From: Leptasterias polaris
Taxonomy: Eukaryota > Echinodermata > Asteroidea > Forcipulatida > Asteriidae
Assembly: GCA_037783415.1 (NCBI GenBank)
Contig: JAZGTN010000015.1
Location: forward strand, 2,542,001-2,606,000
Length of the DNA stretch: 64,000 nucleotides
Reading direction: 5' to 3'
The translations under genes and the position numbers were made by a program. Below the pieces are notes generated by a model that made no database searches, was not told the DNA's origin, and saw only the letters and a list, made by a program, of their open reading frames with translations. Position 1 is the stretch's first letter, and every line of letters starts with the position of its first letter. Positions 22,736-35,200 of this stretch are shown piece by piece.

Positions 22736-23239
22736 AGTTTTGTTTGGGGTTTTTAAAGTTTTTTTTTTTTTTTTTTTTTTTTGTTTTTTTAAATATAGAA
22801 ATAGATCTTCTCAGGTTTTTGATTACCAGTGAGCATAAGGCGACCTTTGCCTGCCGGGGATGAGTGCCTGTTTTGGCCTAATTTTTTTTACGCATTCTCA
22901 CAGCTAATTAAAATAGACAAAACACCGTACAATAAATATTTATTCTTGAGAAAAAGAAGAAAAAAAAATAACCAAAGATATTCCCTTGGTGATCATACTA
23001 CTCCATAACAATAATATAGAAAGTAGACTATTCCAGCTATAAGAAGTGGAAAAAAAATGCTTCATTTAAAAGCCAAGTTTCTCCTTTAACGTGTAGGTGT
23101 TGACAACACGGACTACACGTTAGTAGCTAGAGGACGTGTAGTAAATTAAACATTGACAAAACATTGCATTGTTATTGCATAGGGGGGGGGGGCTAGTGTA
23201 CGTGTGTATAGGGACACCGCACTCGGCGGGAGATTCAAG

Positions 23240-26200
23240 ATGGCGTCGAAGAGAGCACTTTACAAACCGGCAACTTTGCAAGATGTTGGCAGTAAAGAAC
23301 AGAGGTTTGTCATAACATTATAGCTTGTTTTCTGCCAGGTTTCATTCAGCATGAATCAAGTAATCTAATTTTATGTCACTCAGCTCAGTCTGGGAAAGGC
23401 CAGGTTCCGGAATGTTTGGATAGAGCGCGAGGTCGAGGACAATAAATTCTAATTTTTTTAATTTTCCATTCTTATTTCTAATTCATGTAATTCTATTCTA
23501 ATCAGTCCACAGTTTAACAATACTCAATAGACCATATCAATATGGTGGTTTTTGTGTGTGTGTTTTTTTTTGGTTTTTTAAACTTTTTTTTGTCACTTTT
23601 GTTTGTCTTTCCTCATGCATCCTGGGAGATGGGGATGGTAGCTTTGGTGTGGGAATTGTATAATTAAATTAATATACTATCCCTATAGCTAGTAGTAGTA
23701 GTACTAGTACTATGTTTACTTTAGTAGTACGTAGGAGGAGTACTGTACAAAACAAGTTGAAACAAAATGTAGTATTATAAACCCTCACTCAGTTCACCTT
23801 CTTCCTGATGCCTACTCAAGTCCTAGTGATGGTTGTAGTACTTTGTAGACTGGGAGGGGTCTGGTCTACGACCGTTGAGACGATGGAAGGTTACATTGTG
23901 ACTGTCGCCTAGGTCTGACTACTTCTACTGTAGACCCAGTAACTAGGGCGCTGTAGCCTGTACTTGTTTTTTTTAACTTTTGACATCTGCGGTCATACTA
24001 CCTTTTAATACTTAATGACTAGCGCAGATGTAAACAATTTAAAAAACCAAGTACAGCGCCCCAATTACTGGGTCTACTTCTAGTTCTATTTGGGTTTTAA
24101 TATTAACGTTATAAATTTGTCATTTATTTTACAACTTAAAAAATAATTCTACAGAAGAGGTCTTGCCCAGGGTCGTCTTGTCAACAAACCCATCCTCCCA
24201 GACACAATGACAGTGTTTGCATCACCCAGGGACATCAATATGAACAGTTTTGATACAGAAACAGGTAAACAAAAAGTTCAATGTTTATGTGCAAATATGT
24301 TTTTGTTGGTTAAAGGGAAACTGTCATCATGATTATAACGGGCCTGTGGCTGTGCATGTACATGTACATGGAATAATGATCTGCTCGCATGCACGCACTG
24401 GCAGTAACACTTAAACATGCCAAGGTTTTAGCCAGGATTTGGTAAAAGGGTGTCCAAATCTGCTGGAAATTTAAAAACTGGGTGTCCAAATTGTTCACTT
24501 ACAATACATTTACATGTAAATGATAGATGAAACAGGGTGTCCAAATTTAAAACAGGGTGTCCAAAAGACACCCAGACACCCCTCTGGCTAACACTATGAA
24601 CATCACTATAATGTTGTGCGAGTCGGGAGAAAATAGTGAACAAAGTACAATGCACGTTTTCCAGCATGTAAACACACTGTCCATAATTTTGGTTGTAACA
24701 ACCCAAACCAGCTGATTGTGTTTTTTCACATACATTTTTCTGGTATATATTTTTTTTTCAGGAGACTTATCAGTGACCATTCCACATTCAGGCTACCCTT
24801 TGCAGGGAACCACAACTCCCCCAAGACAAGTACTGGCAAGTGTTATGACTAGAAATAGCAACAGGCTAACCCCACAAGACGTCACCAATTCTGGTACACC
24901 TAGAAAGTGAGTCGGGTGTCCATTTTTGAAATGGTTTTATCAACAAACAGTTGTGGGCAGGTGCTTTGGGATTTACAGTAGTAATTTGTTTGTGATACTT
25001 CTACGCTAACTCCCTTGACTACTACACTAGGATACGTCCTCAACTCTTACAACATCTAACCAATGTAACTGAGCAACCAAACTGTATAGTAAGGTTTGCA
25101 TAAACACCACATATATATATAAATCTCTCTTTGAGTTGTGGCAGTTCTGAAAAGAACTGATCAGGAAATAACTCAACTCTTTTACAGAACCACCGCACCT
25201 TATAATGGAGATTTATGTATTGTGTTACTGCAGACCTTACAAGAATTTTCTCCACCATGCAAAGTTTCAAATCCTACTAGCTAAACCATTGTATTTCAAT
25301 ATGGTGGTATGCCTGATTCCATGTAAAACATAATCAGTTTGCTAGAGCAGTCCTCAGTTCAACACTATTCAGTAACTCAACACTCAAACTGTTGGACTCT
25401 GATTATGGTGGTATGCCTGATCCCATACAAAGCCCAATCAGTTTACATGTAGTTGTGTAGTCCTCAGTCCAACACCATACACCCAAACTCAACTCAACTC
25501 AACACCTAAACTGTTGGACTCTGATTCTGGTGGCGTGCCTGATCCCATGTAAATCATAATTAGTTTGCTAGAGCAGTCCTCAGTTCAACACTATTCAGTA
25601 ACTCAACACTCAAACTGGTGGACTCTGATTATGGTGGTATGCCTGATCCCATGTAAATCATAATCAGTTTACTAGAGCAGTCCTCAGTCCAACACCTTGC
25701 AGTAACTCAAAACCAAAACTGTTGGACTCTGATTAGTGGTATGCCTGATCCCATATTATAAAGCCCAATCAGTTTACATGTAGTTGTGTAGTCCTCAGTC
25801 CAACACCATACACCCAAACTCAATTCAACTCAACATCCAAACTGTTGGACTCTGATTCTGGTGGCGTGCCTGATCCCATGTAAATCATAATTAGTTTGTT
25901 AGAGCAGTCCTCAGTTCAACACTATTCAGTAACTCAACACTCAAACTGGTGGACTCTGATTATGGTGGTATGCCTGATCCCATGTAAATCATAATCAGTT
26001 TGCTAGAGCAGTCCTCAGTTCAACACCATATATGGTACACTCAAACTGTTGAACTCTGATTATAGTGGTATGCCTGATTCCAGATAAAGCATGATCAATT
26101 GTTGGACTCGGTACTCATACATCAGAATACTTGGTACTTAGACACTTGTACTCGTACTCGATGGCCCAAGTACTGGTACTCTAGTACTACTCGGCCACCG

Positions 26201-29200
26201 TAGTACTCTGCAGTACTTGATACTGAAAGTACTTGACTGCAACTTTGAAAAGTTAATTCATTCCAATCTTCTGGTTTTGAATAAACACACCAAAACTAAT
26301 AAACACACCAAAACTAACAACAAATTAACAATTATTTTCACTGAAAAATTATGATCGTTTAGTCAGGGATTCATGTGAGCATACATGTTGATTATAGATC
26401 TTTATCATGCCGACCACTATCTTTGTCAAGTCCCCTCTGTGCAATAAATAATAATGCATGCTGAATCCAATCTACACCCCAAATGCACCAGACTATTTGC
26501 CCTTCTAGCCTCTGTTTGGTTACACTGATTTAAATGGTAGTTAAATACAAGATGGATGCCCCTATGTTAAAGGTCTGTAACACTTTTTTAAACATCATTC
26601 CTCTTAATAGCCAGTGATTTATTTTGACGTGTTTTAAATGCAGGTCACCCTTTGGAACAGTCAGCAAGCATCCCTCCCCGCCCACCTCTCCATCCAAGCC
26701 CACCCCCTCTGCATCATTGGAACTGTCCGACACAGAGAGAGACATGTACTACACAACAACCTCCAGGGTGAGTATAAATGCATCATCGAACAAAGTGAAA
26801 ATAGTACTGAGGTTTCTGCATGGTGTTTTTATCCTATGTTTTGGCCTTGGGTGCCTCGTACAAATGCTCTGCGGTTAAACCTAGGCACTTTTTGCATGAC
26901 GTCATACTGTCTTTCATGATAGATATGCTGTCATGATTAATTCTTGTAAGTTTAGAAACATGCTTCCCCCTCCCCCCCCCCCCCCCCTTCAGAAATCAAG
27001 TTAGGGTTAGGGAGCTTATTGATAGTACTTCCTCTGTGTTAATTATATCCCAGCACTGTGCCTAAGGCAACAAAAGCGCTGTTACGATGACCATGCATTG
27101 CAAATATGTGGTTGTGGTAGTTTTACTCATTCTCAAATTAATATTTAGGGTTGAGCACAGAAAAATTGACTACAGCGGGACTTGAACCTGCGACCTCCGG
27201 ACTAACGTGCCAGTGCTCTACCAACTGTGCTATCTACTAGCCGTAATGTTGACGGTCTCCCTATTTTGTCAATATCTTTGTTTGGGGGTGCCAGTCAGAA
27301 GCCAGTCAACCTGTAACTGCTGTATAGCCAGGGATCACACCCAAGTTTACAATACAACCTTTTCTAGTCTTGAAAATAGGTTTTAGCAAGAAGGCTCAAC
27401 CTAAACAATGAATAAATGCGCAAATGAATCAATTTAACTACGAATGAATGAATTACTTTATCCCTGCTTAAATGGTTAAATGAATTTCAAAAAACATCTT
27501 CCTATATTTCTATTTTCTAGTCCCCGGTCAAGCATGTGAGGCATCAGACACCCTCGCCAGTCTTACTCGTAGACGCCTCGGGGGGTCGCCTTGACCCCGA
27601 TAGGTCAGAGGTTGTGACCAGCACAGACTTTGTGACCTCACCTGCAAAGGTCATATGCCATGCTCCGGCCGTCGTTGCAAGTGACCTCAGGTAAGTTTTC
27701 CATTTTAAAGGGGGACTGTCATGATCATAGTAGGCCTGTGGATGCACGTGGAAATTTGAAGCCTCGATATATAATGATGACGGCACCCTTTATGATGTTT
27801 CATTTTCATTTCGTTTGTTAATTCTGGTTGTGAAGCCAAGGACTCTCAGAACTTAATCACTGTACTAGCCAAGAACCCCGTGGAGAAAAGACAAGGAAGG
27901 AAGTTTCAGTTTTAGATGTGGGAGGAAAACCCCAAGATAATTATTCCAGGGAAAACCCAGGCAGTCGGGTAGGGTCTGAAAACCCAATCCACATAGTGCC
28001 CCTGGTGGGATTCGAACTGGGGTCCCAGAGGTGGAAGGCGAGGCAAGATATCACTACACCAACCTGATAGCCAGTGTGTGTGTGCACGTGCATTAACTGG
28101 GTAATAGTTAATAAGTCCATGTACAGCAAGAGGCCTGCTAAGATCATGACAAAAGAAAACCTTTTGACTATAGGTATTTGAAACTCAGATGGGTTCAATC
28201 TTGGATAGCCCCAGCCCGCCCCGCCCCTTTAAAACAATGCTTACCATCAGCTAGACATACAAATTGACACCTTGCTTTTGCTGCAATCGCTGAGAACAAA
28301 CAATGGGAACACGCTTGTGTGTACATGCCTATCACAACTTTTACCCAATGAGAGGTCTTCGTTCGACCTCAGTGATGGCGCTGTTTAATCGTCTGACATC
28401 AAATTCGCAGGGTCATTACTATCTAGGCCTTATCTCATAGAGCTCATAAGCAAAGAATATTAGACAAGGAACTCAAATGCATGCTTTAACAAAGTTTAGC
28501 CGGGAAACCAGTCACTCCCAGTCTACATTCCATGACATTTTAACTGGTCACCTGTTCCCGCTCAGCTAAAATATGTCTGTGCGTAACAAATGCTGTCTTC
28601 AAGACTCTGTGTAATTTGGGCCTAGTCCAAACAATTTTCTAGAAGTTACCGGTACATGTATAAAATTGCTTTATGCTTCTACCGGTAAAAGTGATAGTTC
28701 CTTTCCAAAAATTGTTTGGCGTGGAGGCCAAGACAGTTGGATGTCAAAAAAGACAAAGTAATAACGAACCTGGCATGGCACTGGTTTTCACCCTGCCATT
28801 CACCGACGCTCGATCCTCATTTATCGAAGCCTCTTAACACTCCAGAGATTTCTTTCTCCTCGAACGCACATCCCTCGCCAAATAAATCCTCACTTCAGAA
28901 CTCTTGCCCCCAAACGCAACTTCTTTTTTCTCCCTCCCACCATAGTTCAAAAATAAACCACAGTTACCGACGTCATACCGAATTAAATCGGTGGTTATTT
29001 TTAGGGTGATGATAATCCAGGCTTCCTTTCGGGCTGTCTTATACTGTCGGTTGTAATTAGTTGAGGAACCCAAAGGAGGGAGGAAAGTCTATTTAAGGTC
29101 CCTTTAGATGAAGCGTCGCCGGTTGTACCTGGACATGTAGACGGTGCAAATGTGGATTAGTTCCCTCTGTTAATGACTGGAATTAATTTGAAGTCATTTC

Positions 29201-32200
29201 CTTTAAAGGTAACTTCATACATGTAGATCTGTAGATCGGTAAATTAATAGACCTTATGCATTGACGTCACCAAGCCGCCATCTTAGAGGTAAACTGATGA
29301 TGAAACAATGGAAACGCGCTGATTTGTACGCACGGCGCACAAGACTGGCCAATGAGCATCTTCCTTTTGACCTCTAGGTGAGGGCGCCCTACTCAAATGA
29401 CGTCATATGCATAAGGTCTATTACACAAAAAACTTGCTTGTAGAGAAGCTCTACAGCTGTTGATGGTATAAACTGTTTTGAGAAAGGATTCTCTTCGAAT
29501 TTATGTTTTTTTGTGAAAAATTTTCACCCAAAAACTTTTGAATCTGAGAATCGATTCATGCATGAATTGTTTTTTTCAGATTTTGAGGGTTGGGGACTGT
29601 TCATGAATACTGCGGCCAGAGATGCAGTGGGTACCCGCTGTCACCTCGCATGGAGACATTCAACGTTCTTGATGAAAATACAGTGAAAGTTTTTTGCTGT
29701 TTTCTCAGCAAGTAGACACTGTGTTTGACTGAAAATTTCGCTCGTGACTTTTTTTTGTATATTTCATGATAATTTTGCCAATAAATCAATCTACTAAATG
29801 ACCCTACTTTTAGATGTTAAAGAAATTTTGTACAAACTTGGATCATTTTCTTCTAAAATACACAATTGAATGACTGTTACATGTTTCTACCTTCAGTAGA
29901 CAGGTAGACAGCAAACAGCCACTGATATAAAAGCAGGCATGTGATTTGTCAAAATTGTTCCTGATTTCAGGATTTTTCACTGATCTCCCTGCTCCTTCAG
30001 GCTTTCTTGAAAGAGCCAAACTTGCCGTCACAGAGATGAAAAGACTTGGCCCTTGTTATGACCAGACCTTCAGATATCTCTTTGAAATTATTTAGTCAGT
30101 CTCTAAACCTCTCACATGTAACAATCTGTACATTCTGGGAGCTTGATTTTGCACACCGAAAGGAAATTGTTTTTCAATTTTCAGGATTTTTTTAATTTTC
30201 ATACAATATTATCCCTTTAATTTAGAAACAAGCATGCATTGTTTCAGCTGATCAAATAAGTTCCTCTCTTTTTTCCTTTGTTTTTAGTGCAATGGAAAAC
30301 TGTAAAAAACTGCACAAAGCTTGGAAATTAAATCTTTTCCTTTTTTTTTTTTTGCAAAAACAAAGTTGCATGTCTTTATAACAATTTATGCTGATCACAT
30401 ATTCACAACAGCTTCCTAAGGCCGTGTCCAAATTGCCGGCTACGGCTACGGCTGGACCGCCGCATCAACATGCATTGAAGTATTGGACGTCCATAGCAAC
30501 ACCCTTACATGTAGCCGTAGCCATAGCCGAAGCCGCCAATTCTGTTACGACCTAATTAAGACATAAGACATAAGAAACTTTATTACTCTCCAAAAAGAAG
30601 AAATTACATCGCTCGCACAAGTTTAGAAACACTACAAGAACAAGTTAAAAAGTTACAAAAGGCAGATACAAATATTGAACAAGAAACAATGCACGAGGAT
30701 TTAAAATAAAATCCATATGTCCACCACACACCCAGTCAAGCCAAAGACAAAACAAGATAAAAATATAACATATGCAAAGTTTATGAACCAGCACTCATCT
30801 TTTATACAATGCATTGAAAAATGTAATACCCATAGGGACAAAAGAGTGAAGATGGCGGTCAGTGCGAATTAAGAGTCAGTAGGGGGGCCTATCATACGTA
30901 ACACGTATTTTTCAATCGTAACCAGGAACAGCTGACCAAGTGACCAGCTGTGATGTCACCAAACTTGTCACGCAGTTCCTGATCGGGGGGGGGGGGGGGG
31001 GGGGCGGGTTATGACAATGGTCCACAAGCTATCAGCCTGTGCTATAGGAAGGTAACGATTGTTGTAATTATTCAGGGATGAACAAATATATGATGTAGTT
31101 TTTGCCAAAGTCAGTACTTTCCGGGTCCTGGGGGAAAAGGCCATAGTAGTTCTCTACTTCATTTGAATCAAATGATTTGATATTTGTTGTACTTTAATAA
31201 CATGGTGCATCATGGCTGAGTGGCCTAAGGCACTGGACTCAAACTCTGGTGTTCTGATCATCTGAGTGTGGGTTTTGACACTTCTGTCCTTGTGAATACG
31301 GCGCTTTATAAATAATCATCACTTATCATTGTCAATAACAGGGACACTGGCTACACTCAGGAGACAGCTAAGGTCAAAGTTGACCCCGTACCAACTGTAA
31401 GTCTTCTTGGTGACCTCGACGTGACCCAGGTCAAAGAGGGCAAACGTGGTACTGGGGGGTCACAGGGTGGGGCTAGAACCCCACTAGTTGTAAAGGAGAA
31501 CACGCTAGCAGGTAGGTTCACATGATCCATTTCAACAACAGAAATTATTGATATTAGAGGGAAGTTCAGTGTTGATTAAATGTATTCAGGGATAAGATTT
31601 TTCCGGATTTTTTCAAAATCTTCTTGAGCCTTCAAATTTTCTTAGAAATAGTCCACATTGTGTGCAAACCTGTAGTTTTGTATTTCTGGTGATGCACAGA
31701 GTCTGTGAACCTTCTGAATTGTATCATCTGGAAGGTTATAATTGTACTGCGCACTCCACACAGAGGCACGGAAAAAGTATTTGAAATATCGATCGGAAAT
31801 GCTTAAAACTCGAATTCCAAAACAAACGTAAAACCATCCAAGAAGCAAAATTCAACTTGCAGTCTATGAACCCATGGAACATTAAAAAAATATACAAATA
31901 AATATTGACCCAAACAAAACTATTGCTTGAAAACAATTAACTTTATTTTAAATATGATAACAAACTGAAAAATTGATCATTTTGAAAACAAGGAAATAAT
32001 TTTAAAATGATCATTTTAAAATCGTTGACTTTAAATCATGTCTTCTATTCTAAAATAACACCCTGTTCCCCTGACCATCTGGCCTGCATGGCTAACTCAA
32101 CCTTAAATAAACCACACCGACCACATTTTGACTCATTCTGCACTGAAAAAATTGTTGTTACAAAAAAATTTGTCTTAAAGAAAAAGGAAAAAAAAATGTT

Positions 32201-35200
32201 TTAGAGTCAAAACTGGTTTCCTGAATGCTGGGGATGATTTACAGTGAGGGTAAAGCACTCACTTAGCCGTTACCGTCTACCAGTATGTGATAATGGAAAA
32301 GGGGACTTAAGCAATATCCTGTTGACTTCCCCATTACTTCTATGAGTTGACCTTATTAAGGCTATATGTTGACCTTAAGAACTTGTTTTCTGGGGTGACC
32401 TCGATGACACAAGTTGACCTCTCGGTGTGAAACCTGTTTATGGACAACCTGAAAACTGTTTTGTGTACTACTTTCTCGCTAGGTTCACAGAATGACATTT
32501 TTTCTTCTTCCCCCACCCCCCCACCCCTTTTTGTGTGTGTGTGTTTTTTGTGTATGTTTTTTCACCAAAGTACAGTGGTTGGTAGTTACCGGTACAACAA
32601 TTTTTTTTTTTCAAATTTTTTTTTTTTTTGCATGAAATATACCTGGAGGAAGTCCAGGCTCTGTGACTCTTTTTTTTATAGACATGTGATGTCACAGGTC
32701 ACATGGTCCGCCAGTGGTGTATTGTCCCTTTAACCATGTCGAAACATTGTTACAACACTTGATTACCTATGGGTGTACACGTAGAAGGAAGTTTGCCTAA
32801 ACGCATTATTTCCTGTCAGTGGTGAAAGATGGGGGCGGGGGAAGGGGCATCAAAATTGAAGGGGTTTTCTCACGGTTACAACATGTTTAAAAACAATACA
32901 GTTTGCAATTTTGTTTTTCCCAAATGTTAATAATTTAAATATTTTGGTGTATAATTTTGAGATATGATTCACTTTAAGTCATCATCGAATGAAGGTAATA
33001 ACAACAAAGGGCCAATAACATGTTTAATATACTAGCACCTATATTTAGTCACCCCCCCCCCCCCCCCCATCCACCCTATTTCACTCACTCACCCACTGAC
33101 CCACTGTCTATCTCACCCACCCAACAAACCACCCTCTCGCCCACCCCCCACAAACCGCCCACTCTCTCTGGTCATTATGGTGACGCATTATCAACTCCTG
33201 TTTATTTCATTGTCACTTTTGGTTCATCAAAGATTAAGTGCATCATTGGTTTTTGGAAGGGTAGATTATTATCCTCTAGTTTCCAATAAACACACCATGT
33301 GGCTCCACCTGTGAAACTTTCATTCAAATTTGCAATGTTGGTCAAATTTTTGGTAGAAACAACAAAAGCCTTTAATGTTGGGTTTTATTTTCTTTGATTT
33401 TATGTTCATTCATGTAAGGCTTAATTTGATTTTGGCAATTGAAATAAGACGCAACAAATCCATGTACTTTGGCAGATATTAAGATGGCAACATATCTCTG
33501 GATGATTGGTGCCGATATGAACTTTATAATCACTGAAAAACCATTTTTCCAATCCGGTTCAATTACTTAAAAAAAAATCTTTTTTTTGGACCTTGCTTGC
33601 CTTACCAGCGGTTACACGTCCAGCACTTCCTTTCAATTTAACATTAAATCAAGTTATGAAACAAGGAGAGACATTTAAAAGGTTGGTATTCCAAGGGGTG
33701 CTAATACATGTAATAATGCCCTTGTAATTTGTCTCTTCTTTCTGAAGGCGTTTCTCCTGGAAGGGAGCCCTCTAGGGGCCGTGATAGCTCAAGAGGGGAG
33801 GAGAACACATCAGTTAACAGGTATTATTAAAAGAACTAAGAATTTTTGGTAAACTTGTAAATCGTTGAGAAAGACACTTCATTCACATAAAAAGTGAAAA
33901 AGACTACGGTTTTCTCGTGTCATTGTGTACAAAACCTTGCACTGCTAGCGTCCCAGCAATGGCGGTACTGCCAGCAGCACCTGGTGCTTGTGTGCTATTT
34001 TAAAAAGATCTGTCTATACACAATGACACTGATAGTTTGGAATTCTATAGCAACGTCACATGTGCTGTCTGTGACTGGTATCCTGCTCGTTTTTGCTTCG
34101 CGGAACTTTGTTCAGCAATATTTTTCAGCTTAAGCAGCTCTATGTCATTAGGTCCTGGGCCTGGTTTCATAGAATTGCTTAAGCAGAAAAATTATGCTTA
34201 ACAACTTTTTCTGAGTATACAGTGCTTAACACACATAGGTGCTTAACACTCATCAGTGTATAGGATAAAAACCAAATTCTTTATCCCCGATGCAAAAACT
34301 AACATCTATTAAACTTTTTCTAAGCAAAATTAACAGGATACCAGTCATAGATTTTACAATCTATATAACAAGTTACTTTGGCTGGTACATGTACATAACC
34401 TTATTCTGGTAAGCATAATTTTGTCGTGCTTAGACAGTATTTGTGCTTAAGCAGCTTTATGAATATGATGAGCCCTGGTTTTGGCTGGGCCCGTAGTTTG
34501 TTTAGTGCATTTGACGTCAGCCCTTAATGCTTTTGATGAATGGATAACTGATATTTATGCCTTCATCTTGGGAATTTTATTTTGTTTCAGTGCAAAGTCT
34601 GATTCTGTTGTGAAGAAAAAAAAGAGAGCCAAGGGTAGGTGTAAAGAATTTTTGTTTCAATTCATTTTGTTTCAATTCTGTTCTTTTATTTCCTTACTAA
34701 ATGAAAATTTAAGTAAATTATACAGAAAATACTTGAAGATGTAAATGGAATAGAAAAAAATACTTGAAGAAATAAATGAACAATTTATGAACATTCAGAA
34801 AATCCCCCAGACAAAGGATAAAGCACAATTTGTATGTTTTCTCAAAAACTTGACCAATGTCTTATTTTCAAAAGTTGGTGGAAAGTTGTATTTATTGAAA
34901 ACTATTTGATTGGATTAAATTTTCTCTTCCAGAAACCAATGATGTGTCATACCTATGAAGATAAATTTCACATCTGAATTCTTGATAACTCAGTTAATTT
35001 AATGACTTGAACCCACAGGAAATTTTATACCCTCCAGATACATGCAAGCGGCTTCCAAGTCCGTGGGGGAATCAACCTCTGTGCCCCCACGACCCAGAGT
35101 GAGCTCAACCACCCTGCCGTCCAGAATGGGCCTCGCCAAGAAAGCATCTCAAAAGGTAGGCTAAAGTAAAACTGATGGCACAAAAATGACCGTTACTGTT

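Larger units (their letters stand above)
13601..23239. other. Intergenic region between divergent SH3BP2-like and HAUS8 genes
   Basis: Includes the 5' flanks of both genes (untranslated exons not resolvable by eye). Content that I can name: SINEs (13846, 17852), fold-back elements (14135, 18369), TTAA-flanked elements (14692 relic, 19980, 22445), a diverged relative at 19361-19740, a hairpin at 20728-20764 and the 22-bp array at 21576-22446. A 122-codon minus frame at 16476-16844 has no supporting features. Confidence 0.6.
27691..31341 (+). other. HAUS8 intron 5
   Basis: About 3.65 kb without recognised exons; carries a family-B SINE, the MITEs at 29245 and 30419, a TTAA-family relic, a 28627-28722 inverted repeat (CCAAACAATTTT / AAAATTGTTTGG) and a 20-base G run (30985-31004). 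Confidence 0.7.
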
